64,000 nt of DNA from Saccopteryx bilineata (taxonomy: Eukaryota; Chordata; Mammalia; Chiroptera; Emballonuridae), in the NCBI RefSeq assembly GCF_036850765.1, contig NC_089495.1, positions 65,014,410 to 65,078,409 on the forward strand, read 5' to 3'. How positions within the stretch are numbered: the stretch's first letter is position 1; every line of letters starts with the position of its first letter. The notes below the pieces were generated by a model that worked only from the letters and a program-made list of their open reading frames with translations, searched no databases and was not told the origin of the DNA. This document shows positions 12,519 through 23,372 of the stretch, piece after piece. The translations under genes and the position numbers were made by a program.

Positions 12519-13285
12519 AACAATGCTAAGTGAAATAAACCAGTCAGAAGACTAGTACCATATGTTTTCAGTTATATGTGGAATCTAGAGAACAAAATAA
12601 ACTGACAAACAAAATAGAAACAGATACATAGATACAGAAAACAGTCTGACAGCTTTCAGAGTGAGGGGGGTTGGGAAGACGAGGTGACAAAGGTGAAGTG
12701 ACTAAGCAAAAGAAAAAACCTCAAACACAGTATGGTGATTAGCAGAGGGAAATGGGGTTGGAGGAGGTAGAGAAAAATAAAAGGGGAATAAATAAATGGC
12801 AATGGAAAAAGACTTGACTTTAGATCAGGGGTCCCCAAACTACTGCCCGCGGCCGCATGCGCCCCCCCCCCCCCCATCGAGGCCATTTATCCGGCCCCGC
12901 CGCACTTCCAGAAGGAGCACTTCTTTCATTGGTGGTCAGTGAGAGGAGCATAGTTCCCATTGAAATACTGGTCAGTTTGTTGATTTAAATTTACTTGTTC
13001 TTTATTTTAAATATTGTATTTGCTCCCATTTTTTTTTTTTATATATATATATAATAAGATATGTGCAGTGTGCATAGGGATTTGTTCATAGTTTTTTTTT
13101 TATAGTCCGGCCCTCCAACAGTCTGAGGGACAGTGAACTGGACCCTGTGTAAAAAGTTTGGGGACCCCTGCTTTAGATGGTGAACACACAGTACAATACT
13201 GTATACAGATGATGTTTCATAGAATTGTACTAAAACATATAATTTTATTAACCAAGATCACCCCAATGAATTCAATTTAAAAAAA
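12519..13285 (+). mobile_element. LINE-1 3'-end fragment interrupted by a hAT element
   Basis: Contains AATGCTAAGTGAAATAAACC, TATGTGGAATCTAGAGAACA and, beyond the hAT insertion, TGGTGAACACACAGTACAAT and ATCACCCCAATGAATTCAAT, which are typical of old L1 3' UTRs. The left limit is uncertain because the SINE at 12103 sits at that edge. Confidence 0.7.
12826..13170 (+). mobile_element. hAT-family miniature element with perfect 8-bp TSD
   Basis: The perfect inverted termini are CAGGGGTCCCCAAACT and AGTTTGGGGACCCCTG. The octamer CTTTAGAT is duplicated exactly on both sides (12818-12825 and 13171-13178), as expected for hAT transposition. A second copy lies at 54412-54773. This copy lacks about 33 internal bases present there and carries a run of about 13 C. 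Confidence 0.97.
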
Positions 13286-14889
13286 TGAATATATCACTAT
13301 ACCTATTCAAGTAATTTTCAAATTCCCTGAAATTTGTATTATTTTTACATATGTTTGTCTTATGTTTTTCTAGACCTAACAAATTTCTCTTATCCATTGC
13401 GGCTAGAACTGATTAAGTTAGTTTAGCTTAAGTATTTTGTTTTTCTCATTTACCAGAGGGTAGTTGCTATTTCTACAGTATAATCCCAAAATAGTTGTTA
13501 GTTCTTACCATTAATGGCAATATGCTTTTAAAAAATTATCTTTTGTGATTTTCTTAACTAATGACTACCAAGTTTCTTTACTTGTTATTCTTCCCTGATG
13601 TCACAATTTGATTAATTTTGTGATCTTGAAAACTCTAGTAGTTATTATGCTGATAAAATCAGGAAAGAATTGTCAAATTTTGTGAAAAAGACATTTTTAA
13701 CAGAGATTTTGTTATTTTGCTATAATTATCTTTAATAAAAATATTTTATAAATCATTATCTTTAATGTTTACTCTAAACATTATATATGATAAAAATCAT
13801 GAAAAAGAAAAATAGTTTCCTAAATAGAAAAACAAATATAAAACATAATAATAAAAACAATAGAAAATAAAGATATGAACTTAACTATGCTTAAAAGTGA
13901 AACTATTTTTTTTATTTATGCATATCAAAAAGAGATGAAGTGTTGTGTCATCTAGGTTTGGAGATAACCCATCAATAGATATATGTATTAGAATAAGGAT
14001 CAGCTGTAAATGATAAAAATCAAGGTGGAAGTGATAACAATGCAAATGAGATATCTCTAATTTTATCTCATTATATAATTAAATTTTGCAACCATGAAAA
14101 TTTTTTCTGTAGTCAAAATATAAAGCAAAACCATTAGAAAAAATACTAAAAATGGAAACTAACACAAAATAAGCAAACCATTGTTTGTAGTTGGAAATAC
14201 AATCAAATAGAGAAAATATTTCAAGTCATATAATAACATATTAATATATGCATAGTTAGATATTTTTAAAGAACAAAACACTAAGGACAATCATTCTCAA
14301 ACAGCCAACTAGACTTTAAGCCATAGCCAATCAAAAAGTTCTCTTTCTTTGCTTCCATGCTTTTTCTAGATAAGTTTGTGCCCTGACTCCAATTAGCAGA
14401 GGGCTTTTAAGCACTTTTAGATTGGTGCTGTCCAATTCTAATCAATTTTTGATCAAATAAACACTTAAAATGTTTAATATGCCTCAGCTTATCTTTTAAC
14501 AAGGGTTTATAAACAGAGTTTTTCAGAATAAGAACAAAGGAATTTAAGTAAAAGCCCTGAAATTTTAAAACTGAAATGAATATAATGTTTTGTTTTTTAA
14601 AAAATATGTACTTCTTATGTCTGTTCCCTTGGACAAGAAGAAATAACCTTTCTATAGCAATTAACATCAACCATTAGGGCCCAAACTGTGTGCCCTAAAT
14701 ACAATTTCCTTAAAAAGAAAGACCGTGCTCTAGAGAAGAGTGATGATCCTAGGGCAACTCGTATCAAGAGGGTATGACACTGTCAGAGTAAGAAGCATGT
14801 TAGAAGAGAAAGACATCAAAGTTCCCAGTTGGCCCCAAATAGGACAATTTAAAATAAAATATATTGACTGAGAATAATGATTGAAACAG

Positions 14890-14924
<35 letters not shown>

Positions 14925-15599
14925 TCCATGACACTTATAATATTTTAAAAAGATAAAAGGATGACACAAACATAAAATGATAACAACTTAAACATGAACT
15001 TCTTATTTTAAAAATTAGCAACAACAGATAAAAATAAATTATTATTCTGCTTTTCTTGGGTATGTTGTATCTCAGGACAATCAAATACCTTTAGCAGATA
15101 AAACTTTGTTTTACAAAAAGAAATTCAACTAATAAACATGGAAGGAATAGGAGAATTTGAAAATCATAATTTTCAACATTGATAAAATAAACATTTAAAG
15201 CAAAATTATCAATAGATAAAATAAGATGGGAGATTTAAGAGAAATTTTACAATGAAGGGAATAGTTTGTCATTAACTAACTCACTTAGATCTTGTAATAG
15301 ACAACCAACTATTATAGATTTTTTAATATGATGTACATGAACTACATTACTGAGGCTATATTTAGAAAAAAAATGAAACAAAAGAATTTGAATCTAATAA
15401 AGCTTTTAGAACCAAATCTTATTTTCAAAAGTACAGAAGATAAAGGGAAAAAAACTAAATAGCATAATGAAGAAATAAATGGACAGATGATGCATAGCAA
15501 AATTGACCTTTTTCAATAAGCAATGATGTTTAAAAAAATAAAGTGAGGGGATTTTTCTCTTGATTTAAATAAATTATTTATTGTGTGTGTGTGTGACAG
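13286..15599. other. AT-rich unassigned DNA
   Basis: No gene, SINE head or terminal repeat recognised. A (TG)n tract lies at 14892-14922. Confidence 0.45.
14892..14922. repeat. (TG)n microsatellite
   Basis: An uninterrupted TG tract read directly from the sequence. Confidence 0.95.
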
Positions 15600-15605
15600 A
15601 GATTG

Positions 15606-15812
15606 AGTGACCCCTTGCTCCAGCCAGTGACCTTGAGCTTAAGCTGGGGAGCCTTTCTCCAACCAGATAGCAAGGGGTCACTTGGTCTGCTTAGCCTCCC
15701 GTTCAAGGCACATATGAGAAAGCAATCAATGAACAACTAAGATGCCACAATGAAGAATTGATGCTTCTCGTCACTCTTCCTTCCTGTCTGTCTGCCTTTA
15801 TCTATCCCTCTT

Positions 15813-15846
<34 letters not shown>

Positions 15847-15850
15847 TCAT
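15606..15850 (+). mobile_element. 5'-truncated type 2 SINE
   Basis: The middle and 3' body of the type 2 SINE is present (CCAGTGACCTTGAGCTTAAG, CAAGGCACATATGAGAAAGC, CAATCAATGAACAACTAAG, then CT-rich DNA). The tRNA head is missing. The tail has grown into microsatellites. Confidence 0.8.
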
Positions 15851-15902
15851 ACACACACACACACACACACACACACTATACATATGTATATATATATATA
15901 TG
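15806..15902. repeat. Compound (CT)n-(AC)n-(TA)n microsatellite
   Basis: The SINE's CT-rich 3' end runs into an AC tract (about 15851-15876) and a TA tract (about 15890-15901). This is a common fate of SINE tails. Confidence 0.9.
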
Positions 15903-15905
15903 CAA

Positions 15906-16637
15906 TATCAAAAATTAAAATAAATATATAGGTATATAGAGAAAGAGATCCAAAATTGTTGTTTAAATAGAACAATTGTGGAAGCCTATAATTTGCAATG
16001 CTAGTTTAGTCTTGCAAGAACTTATTTATAAAATATTACTTATTTAAATTATAATAATATAGGTATAAAAACACATTTACCTTTCTTCTAATATGAGTTT
16101 ATATAACAATTTACCGGGCCTACAGAGAAAATACATAATATTTTTAAATGTTTTATTTATTTTAGCATTTGTGTTTAATTCCTTATTAGCCATTTTGCTC
16201 TGTGTTACCTTCATTATTGCAATAGAAATAAAATACATAGTCATGTTTAAACTAAAGCCCATTAAAAATTTATTTGCTGGGGAATTTACTTAGAAGTAGT
16301 TAATGAATTTTGGATTAAAATTCAATTGTCTTGATATTATACTGTCTTAAACAATATTATAAGTTAGCTTAAAAGCTTTTGAATAAAATTTTCTTTTAAT
16401 AGAAAGCATTTATACTAGACAATTGTGACACTTTAGAGTTGCCTTTTATTTATAAAGTTGTGTGACCCTATTGCTACACTGAAAATCACATTTAAAGAAA
16501 ATTAATGAAATTTTTAAAATTACTGCGTATTCATCTCTGGTTAAAGTCACAATTTAGAAGGGCCATGAAACTTGTTAGTTGAAATTTGATTGCTCCTTTA
16601 CTCTTAGGAGAAAAGAGGAGAGAAAAATTATGTTAAG
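15906..16637. other. AT-rich spacer, nothing recognised
   Basis: No coding frame or element supported. The short open frames at 16077-16293 lie in A/T-rich DNA on both strands and look accidental. Confidence 0.5.
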
Positions 16638-16647
16638 AAATAGAATA

Positions 16648-17004
16648 GCCTGACTGGGCGGTGGCACAGTGGATAGAGCTTTGGACTGGGATGCGGAAGA
16701 TCCAGGTTCGAGACCCCGAGGTTGCCAGCTTGAGCAAGGGCTCATCTGGTTTGAGCAAAAGCTCACCAGCTTGAGCCCAAGGTCACTGGCTCAAGCAAGG
16801 GGTTACTCAGTTTGCTGAAGGCCCGCGGTCAAGGCACATATGAGAAAGCAATCAATGAACAAAGTGTTGCAACGCGCAAAGAAAAACTAATGATTGATGC
16901 TTCTCATCTCTCCGTTCCTGTCTGTCTGTCCCTGTCTATCCCTCTCTCTTACTCTCTCTCTGTCTCTGTAAAAAATAAAATTAAAAAATATATAAATTAA
17001 AAAA
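16648..17004 (+). mobile_element. Type 2 (Rhin-like) SINE, full length
   Basis: Head GCCTGACTGGGCGGTGGCAC, A-box-like GGCACAGTGGATAGAG and B box GGTTCGAGACCCC, then the repeated GCTTGAGC segments, GGCACATATGAGAAAGCAA, TCCCTCTCTCTTACTCTCTC and an A-rich tail. TSD AAATAGAATA occurs at 16638-16647 and 17005-17014. Confidence 0.94.
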
Positions 17005-17014
17005 AAATAGAATA

Positions 17015-17689
17015 ATTAGTGTAAAATGCTGTTTAAATGTCAGTTTTATTATATAGAATTTACCTTGGAATTTAAAAAATAAAAATTGTTAGCTTTATAC
17101 ATCCGCACATTTAAACTGTATATAGCAGCATAGCTGCCATTTCTCCTTTCCTCCTCCTCTACCTGAACATCTGGGCAAGTCATTCGAATGAAGATGACCA
17201 CTGACAATATCCCAGGAAATGAGGACACAAATAAAATGTGTTGTGGTATTTACAGACCCAGAACAACATTAGTAATTAATTATACAAAGAGAGCACAATA
17301 TGCACTCTTTAGTCAAGTGTTAATACTTAATTTTTCTACAAATGTTAATTTTCTTAATAGCCTTTGATTTTACTCAAACTACAAAATTTTCAAATTTTAG
17401 CAATCTCTTAAGTTTATTACATGCATGTTACAAGAGAAGATATCATATAAAAGGATAAGGGTAAAATAGTATTAAACTCCTTAACTTTTCAGGAAAAAAA
17501 TCTCTGGAAATCTACATAATTAATTTTGAAATCAAATTTAACATGGAATGTTTATTCTGCATCTCAAGATTTAAAATCTCATTAAGATTTAAGATGAAAT
17601 AAAATACAAGCACAAAAAGATAGTAGAGAAGAGAAATCTTATCTTCGACCCTTAAAAATCTTGGGCTTTTATGGCAAATAAAAATTTTA
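17015..17689. other. AT-rich spacer, nothing recognised
   Basis: No coding frame, SINE head or terminal repeat supported. Confidence 0.5.
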
Positions 17690-17822
17690 CATTTAAAGAA
17701 TGAGTTTGGGTGGCAAACACACTATATAGTATTCAGATGATGTATTATAGAATTGTACACATAACACCTGTATGATTTTATTAACCAATGCCAGATCAAT
17801 AAATTCAATAAGAATTAAAAAA
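17690..17822 (+). mobile_element. Short LINE-1 3' UTR fragment
   Basis: Closely parallels 13179-13285: a gene-free block with ATTCAGATGATGTATTATAG, AATTGTACA, a TTTTATTAACCAA block and AATAAATTCAAT before an A-rich end. It reads as the last about 130 bases of an old L1. Confidence 0.65.
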
Positions 17823-18369
17823 TGACATATTAAAGATTAATGCTACTTTAATTTCAAAACATCTTTGCTACTATAGGGTATACTTAAAGACCAGCCTTGT
17901 GTTAAATCCTGATAAGGACACAAATCTTTTCATTTAATCATTGCCCAAGGGACACAAGGGTTTTTGCTTTTTTTTTCTGACAAAAGAAATTAAACAGTTT
18001 TAATCTAATGTGATTTTGTTTCTAACACTTTTTATAACAGAAAAGTTGACAGATCGTCAATTAGTTACAAACAGATTAGGTTACAACTGTGAGAAGGTGG
18101 TTACTTATCAAAAATATTCTCCCATTCCTGCTTCTTGTGATTTATTACTTAAACCAAATTGTTAAATTTACTAATACACAATATAGTTTGCTAATGTCTA
18201 GAGGTGAAACAACACATTTTTGAGGTATTTTTCTTTATTTAAGACTTTACTTATAAATTGTGCATTTCACACACAGACACACTCATTTATAATCAACAAA
18301 GATATGTATAAAAAATCCCAAAATAAAAGTTCAAATTTTTGAAGTGCAGAGCAAACCAGGACAATCATA
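17823..18369. other. AT-rich spacer, nothing recognised
   Basis: No feature supported. Confidence 0.5.
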
Positions 18370-18492
18370 CGAGGGCAAGGGTAGGTTTACAGATGTAGGT
18401 ATGTGAAACACAAAGTTTATTCTTGTATAATTTATTAATTTTTGTATTATTTTTTATACACATAACTGTAAAACTACTTTTGCCTCACCTTG
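18370..18492. mobile_element. Mariner-like miniature element (MITE)
   Basis: Near-palindromic: the left end has GGCAAGGGTAGGTTTACAG and the right end CTGTAAAACTACTTTTGCC, each next to a TA dinucleotide (18368-18369 and 18493-18494). The termini resemble known mammalian mariner MITEs with GGGGCAAAAGTAGGTTTACA ends (from memory). Too short to code for a transposase. Confidence 0.7.
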
Positions 18493-18699
18493 TACATTAT
18501 TTTTCTACTAGTCTGCCTTTTACTGTAGGCTTCAAAATGAAATGCACACAGAGATTTAGCTACAGAAGATATCAACTTCATGCTTGCAAACTATAATTGC
18601 CATGAGTTTTATTCTTGAAGGACAGAGTTCTGTTTAGAAAGATCGATAGAGTTCGCACAGATGTCCAACTGATATACTCAGGAGCGTATCTTCATCTAG

Positions 18700-19080
18700 A
18701 AAGTATTTTATTTTTATTATAGCATGTATATGATATTATTTTAGATTTAGGTGTACAACATAGTGATTCTGCATTTATATACCTTACAATGTGCTCACCG
18801 CATGAAGGTTAGTAACATTCTGTCATCATATAAAATTATCACATTATTATTGGTTGCATTTTCCTTAAGATTTTTCACTCATTTCTATCCCTCTTCTCTG
18901 TGAATCATTAGTTTGTTTTTTGTTTCTATGAGTCTGTTTTTTTTAATTCCTTATATAAGTAAATCAGATGGTCTTTGTCTTTTTCTGACTTACCTATTTC
19001 ATTGAGTAGAATACCCCCTAGATTCATCCCCATTATTGTAATTGGCAAGATAAATTTTTCTAATTAATATTCTATTGTGT
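18700..19080 (-). mobile_element. Old LINE-1 3' UTR fragment
   Basis: Plus-strand phrases such as TTTAGATTTAGGTGTACAAC, AGTGATTCTGCATTTATATA, TGACTTACCTATTTCATT and CCCCTAGATTCATCCCC are the reverse complement of common mammalian L1 3' ends. A type 2 SINE adjoins at 19081. Boundaries are approximate. Confidence 0.7.
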
Positions 19081-19490
19081 GCCTGAGCAGGTGGTGGCGT
19101 GGTGTATAGAGCATCAGATGGGGGTGCAGGGGACCCAGGTTCGAAACCCCCGAGGTCGCTGGTTTGAGCATGGGCTCATCAACTTGAATGCAGGATCTCT
19201 GGCTTGAGCATAGGATCATGGACATGACCCCATGGTTTCTAGTTTGAGCCCAAAGGTCACTGGCTTGAAGTCCAATGTCACTGGCTTGAAGCCCCAGGTC
19301 ACTGGCTTGAGCAAGGGGTCACTCACTCTGTTGTAGCCCCATTCCCCGTAAAGGATCATATGTAAAAGCAGTCAATGAACAACTAAAGTGCCGCAACAAA
19401 GAATTGGTGATCCTCTTCTCTCTCCCTTCCTCTCTGTTTGTCCTTATCTGTCTTTCAATCTGTCTCCGTCTCTGTCAGAAAAACAAATTA
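19081..19490 (+). mobile_element. Type 2 SINE with expanded middle
   Basis: Head GCCTGAGCAGGTGGTGGCGT and B box AGGTTCGAAACCCC. The middle carries extra copies of a 20-25-base TCACTGGCTTGA unit (19245-19320), making it longer than the copies at 16648 and 36806. The end is CT-rich with an A-rich tail. Confidence 0.88.
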
Positions 19491-19819
19491 ACTTAAAATA
19501 TTGAATAGATTGTGGACCAAAGTCTAAACATTAAATCCATATATCTTTCTGAATTAGACACTAGAGAAATTTGTGAGGTTGGGTCAGAAGAAACCTTTAG
19601 ATGTGACAGTAAGAGGATGGCCCATAAATAATACATGGTACTTCATCAGTGTTAGAAAACTCTGTTCTATGAAATCTATTCTTAAGAGAATTAAAAGAGA
19701 AGCCAGAGACTCAGAGAAAAAACTTGAAAATCCTTATTCTGATAAAAGTATACTTAAAAAAAACTCACAAAATACAATAATAAAAAACTGAACAACCTAA
19801 TTGTAAAAATGGACAAATG

Positions 19820-20242
19820 GCCCTGGCCGATTGGCTCAGTGGTAGAGCATCGGCCTGGCATGCAGAGGTCCCGGGTTCGATTTCCGGTCAGGGACAAAGG
19901 AGAAGCGCCCATCTGCTTCTCCACCCCTCCCCCTCTCCTTCCTCTCTGTCTCTCTCTTCCCGTCCCGCAGCCGAGGCTCCATTGGAGCAAAGATGGCCAG
20001 GGCGCTGGTGATGGCTCCTTGGCCTCTGCCCTAGGCGCTAGAGTGGCTCTGGTCACGACAGAGCGACGCCCCGGAGGGGCAGAGCATCGCCCCCTGGTGA
20101 ACAGAGCATCGCCCCCTGGTGGGCGGGCCGGGTGGATCCTGGTCGGGTACATGCAGGAGTCTGTCTGACTGTCTCTCCCCGTTTCCAGCTTCAGAAAATA
20201 CAAAAAATAAAATAAAATAAAATAAAATAAAAATAAATAAAT
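19820..20242 (+). mobile_element. Type 1 (VES-like) SINE, young copy
   Basis: Head GCCCTGGCCGATTGGCTCAG, B box GGGTTCGATTTCCGG, tail (AAAAT)n. The perfect 15-bp TSD AAAAATGGACAAATG (19805-19819 and 20243-20257) restores a continuous L1 sequence across the insertion. Long open frames on both strands here are SINE translations. Confidence 0.97.
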
Positions 20243-20699
20243 AAAAATGGACAAATGATTGGAAGAGACAATTTCTATTATAAATGTGATCCAGAGATAG
20301 CAAATAAATACATAAAATATTCATCAACGTTTTCAGTCATTAATGCAAATTGAAAGAAAATAAAAACTCTACATTTACAGAAAATCTTAGTAATAAATAT
20401 TAATAGAGAATTATTTATAATCTCTCCAAACTGCAAATAACCCAAATGTCAGTCAATTTGGGAATGGTTAAACAAACCTTAACATTTCTATACAATAGAA
20501 TGATATTCAGTGCATGTGGGTGGGGATCTCAAATAACTTATGTTGCATAAAAAATGTCAGACTCAAAAAGTTACATATTGTATAATTCTATTTACATGAT
20601 ATTCTTTAAAAGACAAAGCTTTAGGGACAAAACAATAGATTTGTGGCTGCAGCTGCCATGAGAAAAGAGTTGACAACAAAGGGATCAATGTAATAAAAT

Positions 20700-21003
20700 G
20701 TTATTTATTTATTTATTTTTAAGTGAGAGGAAGGGAAGATAGAGAGAACAGTCTCCCATCAACTCCCTGACCAGCATCAACCTGGCAACCTCTGTCTGAG
20801 GTCAATGCTCTCAAATCAACCAAGCCATCCTGAGCACCTGAGGCCAATGCTTGGACCAACCAAGTCACTGTGTGTGAGAAAGGAAGAGAGAGCGAGAAGG
20901 GGAGAGGGAGGGAGAGAGAAGCAGATGGTCACTTCTCATATGTGCTCTGGTTGAGGATCGAACCCAAGACTTCCGTACACCACTAAGCCAACCATCTATG
21001 GCC
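20700..21003 (-). mobile_element. Old tRNA-derived SINE, rearranged
   Basis: On the minus strand GGCCATAGATGGTTGGCTTA and GGGTTCGATCCTCAACCAGA mark the tRNA-like head, followed by a GA-rich (plus strand) body and an A-rich tail at 20700. A second tRNA-like segment (about 20745-20830) suggests two fused or duplicated heads. It sits inside the L1 fragment. Confidence 0.75.
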
Positions 21004-21240
21004 TTAAACTGGTTTTATATCTTGATCATGGTGGTGGTTACTTGACTATATACCTTTGCCAAAATTCTTAAAAATGTAAAAACTGTTAATATACTGTATA
21101 AAAAATTAAAAGCTCCATAGCAATAATAATAAAATAAATGTAAACCTTTCAAAACAAATCACCACTCTAAAATTCTATTTAGATAAACTATAAAATTGAA
21201 CCAGGAATAGTGAAAATAATAATCTGTGAAAAAGCAATAG

Positions 21241-21597
21241 GGGCTCCGGCCAGTTGGCTCAGTGGTAGAGCTTTGGTCTGGTGTGTGAATATCCCTGGTT
21301 TGCTTCCAGGTCAGGGCACACAGGTGAGATAACCATCTACTTCTCAACATTCGTTCTCTTTTTTCCTCTCTCTACTTTCCTCTCCTGCAGCTATGGCTTG
21401 ATTGGTTCAAGTGCATCAGCCCTGGGCACTGAGGATGGCTCCATGGAGCCTCCACCTCAGGCGCTGAAAATAGCTTGGCCCCAGATGGGCAGAGCATCAG
21501 CACCAGCTAGTGGTTGCCAGGTGGATTCAAGTCAAAATGCATGTGAGAGCCTCTTTGTCTCCCTTCCTCTCACTTGGGAAAGAAGAAAAAAAAAATT
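21241..21597 (+). mobile_element. Type 1 SINE, older copy
   Basis: CCGGCCAGTTGGCTCAGTGG head, a body with TGATTGGTTCAAGTGCATC in place of the younger GGAGCAAAGATGG block, GGTGGATTCAAGTC, and the A-rich tail. It matches the older form seen at 3681. Confidence 0.88.
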
Positions 21598-21757
21598 TTA
21601 AACCAATAAGAACTTAATCCATTTAATAGTTACTACTACAGGGAGTCCTTGGCTTATGACACAGTTCCATTCTAACAAATTTTGGTGTCAGTCAAAACAT
21701 ACTCTAGCCTAAGTTACTTACTATCCTAACACAGTTGTAAAATCATAGTCTAGAACA

Positions 21758-22113
21758 CGGGCAGACAATCTTCTTAAACCTACCGCCCACTTTTGTATCT
21801 CTGTTAGTAGTAAAATTTTCTAACCGCCCACCGGTTCCACAGTAATGGTGATTTATAAAGTAAGGAAGTAACTCTACTTTATAAAATTTATAAAGCAGAG
21901 TTACAGCAAGTTAAAGCATATAATAATAATTACTTACCAAGTACTTTATGTCGGATTTCACTAAGTTTGGCAGAATAAATCTTTATAAATCTTTACAACT
22001 TACTATTGGTAAATCTATCTTTTTATTTATACTTTGGTTGCTCTGCTACCACCCCCCCTGAAAGCTGGAATGCTCACTAAAGGGTGGTAGGGACCAGGTT
22101 GACAACCACTGGC
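21758..22113. mobile_element. hAT-like element 1 inside the Tigger copy
   Basis: The octamer CTAGAACA is duplicated exactly at 21750-21757 and 22114-22121. The right end read inward on the minus strand is GCCAGTGGTTGTCAACC, and the left end GGGCAGACAATCTTC is a weak inverted match. The sister Tigger copy near 32950 has a single uninterrupted CTAGAACA in the same context, so it is an empty site. No coding frame. Confidence 0.9.
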
Positions 22114-22787
22114 CTAGAACATAAAAACACAATTAAGCTACAGAAAAAGGAAAAGGACATAAATATACTCTGCTGTACACTGTACTGCAGTAACACAAAA
22201 ATAAGTGTAAAAAATTTTCTTACCTTTTTCCAGTGCTTGCTCACAGGAAGGGGCATTGCAAGGTAGGAGAGAGTGACCCATTGGGAGGAGGAAGCTGGAG
22301 ACACAAGAGAACCTGCAGAAGGTGCTGGAGACACTGGGTCAGGAGAATCAGGATTGCCTAAGGAACATACAGGAGATGCAGGTAATTAATTTACCTGCAC
22401 TACAGGTGTTTCATCTCAAGAAGCAGCTGATGTAGAGGGTACAGAATCAGTTGCAGGCCTCTCTGCTATCATAAAAAAATTGTTCCAGGCTAGTTTGGAA
22501 GGTTGATGACTTTTTCTCTTTCAAAATCTGCCAATAGCATTACAAGGCATCCATAACAGCCCTGTAGTCCTGTATAAATCTATCATTGCTGGGGTCCTCA
22601 GCCCGAAATTTTGCCAACCCATCCTCTACCCAGAGGCAGATTAAGGTCAGTTGAGGCCCCCGAAGCGGAAGAAAATATTGGGGCCCTTAAAAAAAAAAGA
22701 GACAGGGAAAATAAAAATACATGTTAGCCATATTTTTTTAAAATCTCTAACATTTTTCATTTATTCAGTATTTAAAAGTGGTTTATA

Positions 22788-23192
22788 GGCCCTGGCCAGT
22801 TGGCTCAGCGGTAGAGCGTCGGCCTAGCGTGCGGAGGACCCGGGTTCAATTCCTGGACAGGGCACACAGGAGAAGCGCACATTTGCTTCTCCACCCCTCC
22901 ACCGCGCCTTCCTCTCTGTCTCTCTCTTCCCTTCCCGCAGCCAAGGATCCATTGGAGCAAAGATGGCCTGGGCGCTGGGGATGGCTCTGTGGCCTCTGCC
23001 TCAGGTGCTAGAGTGGCTCTGGTCGCAACATGGCGACGCCCAGGATGGGCAGAGCATTGCCCCCTGGTGGGCAGAGCTTCGCCCCATGGTGGGCGTGCCG
23101 GGTGGATCCCAGTCGGGCGCATGCGGGAGTCTGTCTGACTGTCTCTCCCTGTTTCCAGCTTCAGAAAACAAAACAATACAAAACAAAAAAAC
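22788..23192 (+). mobile_element. Type 1 (VES-like) SINE, young copy, third nesting level
   Basis: Head GGCCCTGGCCAGTTGGCTCA, B box GGGTTCAATTCCTGG, body with GATGGCCTGGGCGCTGG. The perfect TSD AAAAGTGGTTTATA lies at 22774-22787 and 23194-23207. It interrupts hAT element 2. Confidence 0.97.
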
Positions 23193-23275
23193 TAAAAGTG
23201 GTTTATAAACTAACTAACCTTATCACTTCATGTTGCAGAATCAGTAAATTTGCTCTCTACTTTAGAGGAAGCATT

Positions 23276-23372
23276 TTTTAAATTAATTTTAATGGGTTGA
23301 CATTGATAAATCAGGGTGCCTATGTTCAGAGAAAACATCTCCAGATTATTTTGACATTTGATTATGTTAACC
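23276..23372 (-). mobile_element. Short LINE-1 3' fragment
   Basis: TTTTAATGGGTTGACATTG and AAATCAGGGTGCCTATG match the reverse complement of the 3' end of the full-length L1 at 41075-41115 (ATGGGATGACATTAATAAAT, CAGGGTACATAT). It is a very short 5'-truncated copy within hAT element 2. Confidence 0.7.

Larger units (their letters stand above)
19505..21160 (+). mobile_element. Old LINE-1 ORF2/3' UTR fragment carrying two SINEs
   Basis: Contains phrases of the L1 ORF2 C-terminal coding region and 3' end: GATGGCCCATAAATAATACA, AATGGACAAATGATTGGAAG, AATAACCCAAATGTCAGTC, ATAGAATGATATTCAGTG and, after the second SINE, TTGATCATGGTGGTGGTTAC. Frames are broken throughout. SINEs at 19820-20242 and 20700-21003 interrupt it. 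Confidence 0.75.

Noticed and set aside
14892..14922. (TG)n, (AC)n and (CT)n tracts as Z-DNA or recombination signals
   Set aside because: Common mammalian microsatellites, some grown from SINE tails. Nothing else here supports a specific role.
19754..20254. 166-residue open frame, and similar overlapping frames on both strands at 11007-11520, 12120-12529, 22778-23208, 31868-32521 and 49096-49664
   Set aside because: All lie inside type 1 SINEs with TSDs. The repeated peptides (for example ATRATLAPGAEA) are translations of one SINE body in different frames. Not genes.
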